Positions 9,848-26,106 of a stretch of DNA of 26,106 nucleotides are shown one piece after another; the first letter of the stretch is position 1, and every line of letters begins with the position of its first letter. Below the pieces are notes generated by a model. That model searched no databases and was not told where the DNA came from. It was given only the letters and a program-made list of their open reading frames with translations. This stretch comes from Sphaeroforma arctica JP610 (lineage: Eukaryota; Opisthokonta; Ichthyosporea; Ichthyophonida). The stretch spans positions 118,470 to 144,575 of the forward strand of contig NW_014040467.1 in NCBI RefSeq assembly GCF_001186125.1. The letters run 5' to 3'. A program made the position numbers and the translations under genes.

Positions 9848-10850
9848 GCTGTGGAGTGCAGGGGGGCACACACGATGTTGAGTTTTCACATTTGCTCGTA
9901 GATTGTCATAAGATTAAAAATTATTTACGCTGCAATACAAATATGGAACCGAAAACTCACACTCACAACTCACAACTCGCAAGTCACAGAATTCAGTAAA
10001 TAAATATTAAAGATAAAGAGTTAAACGTCGGTCAGACTCATTCGGACATTCCAATAAAAAGCATCATTTTCAATTTTGTGTCCTGTGTATGTACTATGTA
10101 GTGTGTTGTGCCTTTGCGAGACGGAGTAAAATTCTGAAATGTGAAAGAAAAACATACAAAAAAAAGTAAAAAGTAAAAAGTAAAAACATAAAACACAGCT
10201 CAGTGCTCAGTAATCAGTGCTGACCGCGGGGCGCAGAGTGCTCAGCTGAGTCATCTGTGACTCTGCGAGTGCTGACTGAGATCTGCTATTTTTTTTTGCT
10301 TTATTTTTTTACTATTTATAGAAACAAAAACATCAACAAATACTGGTACATACCATAGCCTTCTTGTTCAATTTAAAGGGCTATGTACATACATATTTAA
10401 AAAAACTTTTTCCAACAAAAAAAGTAAAAACGTCCGCCCGACCTTCAGGAAGGTAATCTGAAAGAGTAACTAAATATAGTCGTTGTTTCAGAGAGGTCAT
10501 TAGTTATCCGACAAAACACACTAGCGAGTCGCGACACCACTGATGAGTGATGAACTGATGACACTGAAGATCGTAGCAGCGCATTTCTACAATGCCTGTA
10601 GTCAAGCAACTTTTCAAAAATATTATTGCAAGGCAAAACCTGCCGAGGTCTTACCATCGGGTTGAAGTTCCATACTCGTTATTTCCGACTAAATACACAA
10701 AAGTCGGGAATGCCAAAACTTTGCAACGTCGTCCATTCAATATTCTATTTCGAATCTGGAGATGGGACTTGTGCCTACATTTTATAAACTATCCGAGGAA
10801 GGGCGTAAGGCGTACATGCAATACGTTCACTTTGAAATGTATAATCACCG
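9848..10850. other. Intergenic spacer between the secreted-protein gene and the PRP8 3' end
   Basis: It holds a CTCACAA-rich stretch (9957-9990), a foldback (10158-10317), several A-rich AAAAGTAAAAA strings and a short palindrome ACCTTCAGGAAGGT at 10441-10454. No convincing gene: two overlapping plus-strand frames near 10592-10983 are treated under rejected items. Confidence 0.6.
10158..10317. repeat. Imperfect foldback with repeated AGTGCT motifs
   Basis: The left arm is (GTAAAAA)n followed by CACAGCTCAGTGCTCAG; the right arm, reversed, is similar (AGTAAAAAAA, then ATCTCAGTCAGCAC). In the centre, CGCAGAGT (10232-10239) pairs perfectly with ACTCTGCG (10260-10267), and the loop contains the palindrome CTCAGCTGAG (10241-10250). 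The motif AGTGCT followed by CA or GA occurs four times between 10201 and 10276. It could be a MITE-like remnant or a hairpin with a regulatory role. No target-site duplication was established. Confidence 0.5.
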
Positions 10851-10856
10851 TTTATT
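10851..10856 (-). terminator. PRP8 polyadenylation signal
   Basis: AATAAA on the minus strand, 30 nt after the PRP8 TAG (10889-10887). It implies a 3' UTR of only about 50 nt. Confidence 0.75.
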
Positions 10857-10886
10857 TGCATCGCGTACTTTTCCCATTCTTTCACA

Positions 10887-25128
<14,242 letters not shown>

Positions 25129-26106
25129 CTGATAAATGCAAATTAAAGGTCAGTAAACAATGTAATTCCTACTTAACTTGATACTTATCAGCGGCCGCAA
25201 GCATAGATATAGTTTCATTTTGTGCACACATGTATGAGGCTGTCACATGCATGCACATTATGCAAATACAATAATAATAAAACATATCTAAACCCGAGTT
25301 CATAAGAAAATTCCGGTGGGTGTATATAAGATGAAGACTTGTCTATCAAAAAGACAATCTGAAAGTACGTTGTAAATACGTAAACATAAACCGTGATGGT
25401 ATGTGCAAGACCACGTATACATACATCTGCCGGCTAGACTAACATGCTACATCCAATTATATAAATCATAATAGGATGTCGATATCTATGATTTGAAGTA
25501 AGTGAGATCGAAATTGCAAATGCACATAAATTACAGATATAAATATGAATAGTACTCAACAAAAGCCTTGCATAATTCTATTTGTATTGAAATACCCTAA
25601 CAATGTGCAAGTACTCTAACTTTTACAAACATCTGATATGTCGGTGAGAATTAATTATTAATAAATATCAAACAGCATACGCTATCCACAATAACGTATT
25701 ATACATTAAATCTAGAGAAACGACTACATTTCTACATGATATACATACATATGGAACAGATATAAATTCAAGGGTATGTACAAACTGTATCATCCGACTA
25801 TCCAAATATATATTATATATGCAATAGCAACAATAGAAAATCATACACAAATATTTGTCACAAAAGGCAAATGTGAATAAATTATGTAAGTGAAAGAATT
25901 GTGTTGCATATACAAATTTAGGTATCTCGAAAATATCTAAAATAATAACTTTTGATTCTGACATCATGTAGATATGGCTACATGCACGTCTATAGGAATA
26001 TATGAACAATTGATAAAATTCGATTGTGCATGTAAACTTTGTATATATATTTATGTCAAAATATATATACATCTATCTATCTATCTAATATATATATATA
26101 TGTGTG
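25129..26106. other. AT-rich sequence upstream of the first visible PRP8 exon
   Basis: A 3' splice site (TGCATTTATCAG) at 25140-25129 shows that PRP8 continues upstream, so this is at least partly its first intron. I found no peptide resembling the PRP8 N-terminus on the minus strand, so the first exon most likely lies beyond the window. The end (about 26040-26106) is a (TA)n plus (ATCT)n microsatellite. Confidence 0.7.

Noticed and set aside
10530-10580. C/D-box snoRNA signals (several TGATGA and CTGA words)
   Set aside because: The boxes are packed within about 40 nt, too close for a snoRNA.

Overview
The window is nuclear DNA of an intron-rich eukaryote. Both large genes are cut by many GT-AG introns of roughly 100-1000 nt. 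Introns and spacers carry AT, GT and GAGT microsatellites and two minisatellites. Donors are mostly GTATGT, GTAAGT or GTGAGC, and a canonical AATAAA ends the largest gene. Overall the proteins look like those of a unicellular opisthokont (an ichthyosporean-like holozoan or an early-diverging fungus); this is inference from gene structure and remembered homologues, not a database result.

Layout. (1) 94-6026, plus strand: the 3' part (14 exons, about 496 residues) of an ADCK1/ADCK5/Mcp2-type ABC1 (UbiB) atypical kinase, a mitochondrial protein family. Its first exon(s) lie left of the window. One intron holds a 37-bp minisatellite. (2) 6027-6126: a short convergent spacer almost filled by two copies of a 45-bp repeat. 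(3) 6127-6250, minus: a convincing 3'-terminal exon of an unrecognised gene. (4) 6251-8984: mostly non-coding, with a decayed tandem relative of the gene that follows and perhaps a second, more doubtful one. (5) 8985-9725, minus: an intronless gene for a 246-residue secreted protein made of two repeats with four cysteines each. (6) 9726-10850: spacer with a TATA box, a 24-bp direct repeat and an imperfect foldback of about 160 bp. (7) 10887-25128, minus: nearly all of PRP8/PRPF8, the core protein of the spliceosome, in 25 exons that I traced one by one; only about the first 34 residues are missing. (8) 25129-26106: AT-rich sequence belonging to the first intron or 5' flank of PRP8.

The genes do not form a pathway. 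The most notable observations are: a probable in-frame 22-residue insertion (or alternative exon extension) in the otherwise almost invariant Endonuclease-like domain of PRP8; a duplicated, splice-competent fragment of a PRP8 exon inside the preceding intron; a 29-bp minisatellite that begins exactly at a PRP8 5' splice site; a changed catalytic loop in the ABC1 kinase; and a small birth-and-death cluster of the two-repeat secreted protein.
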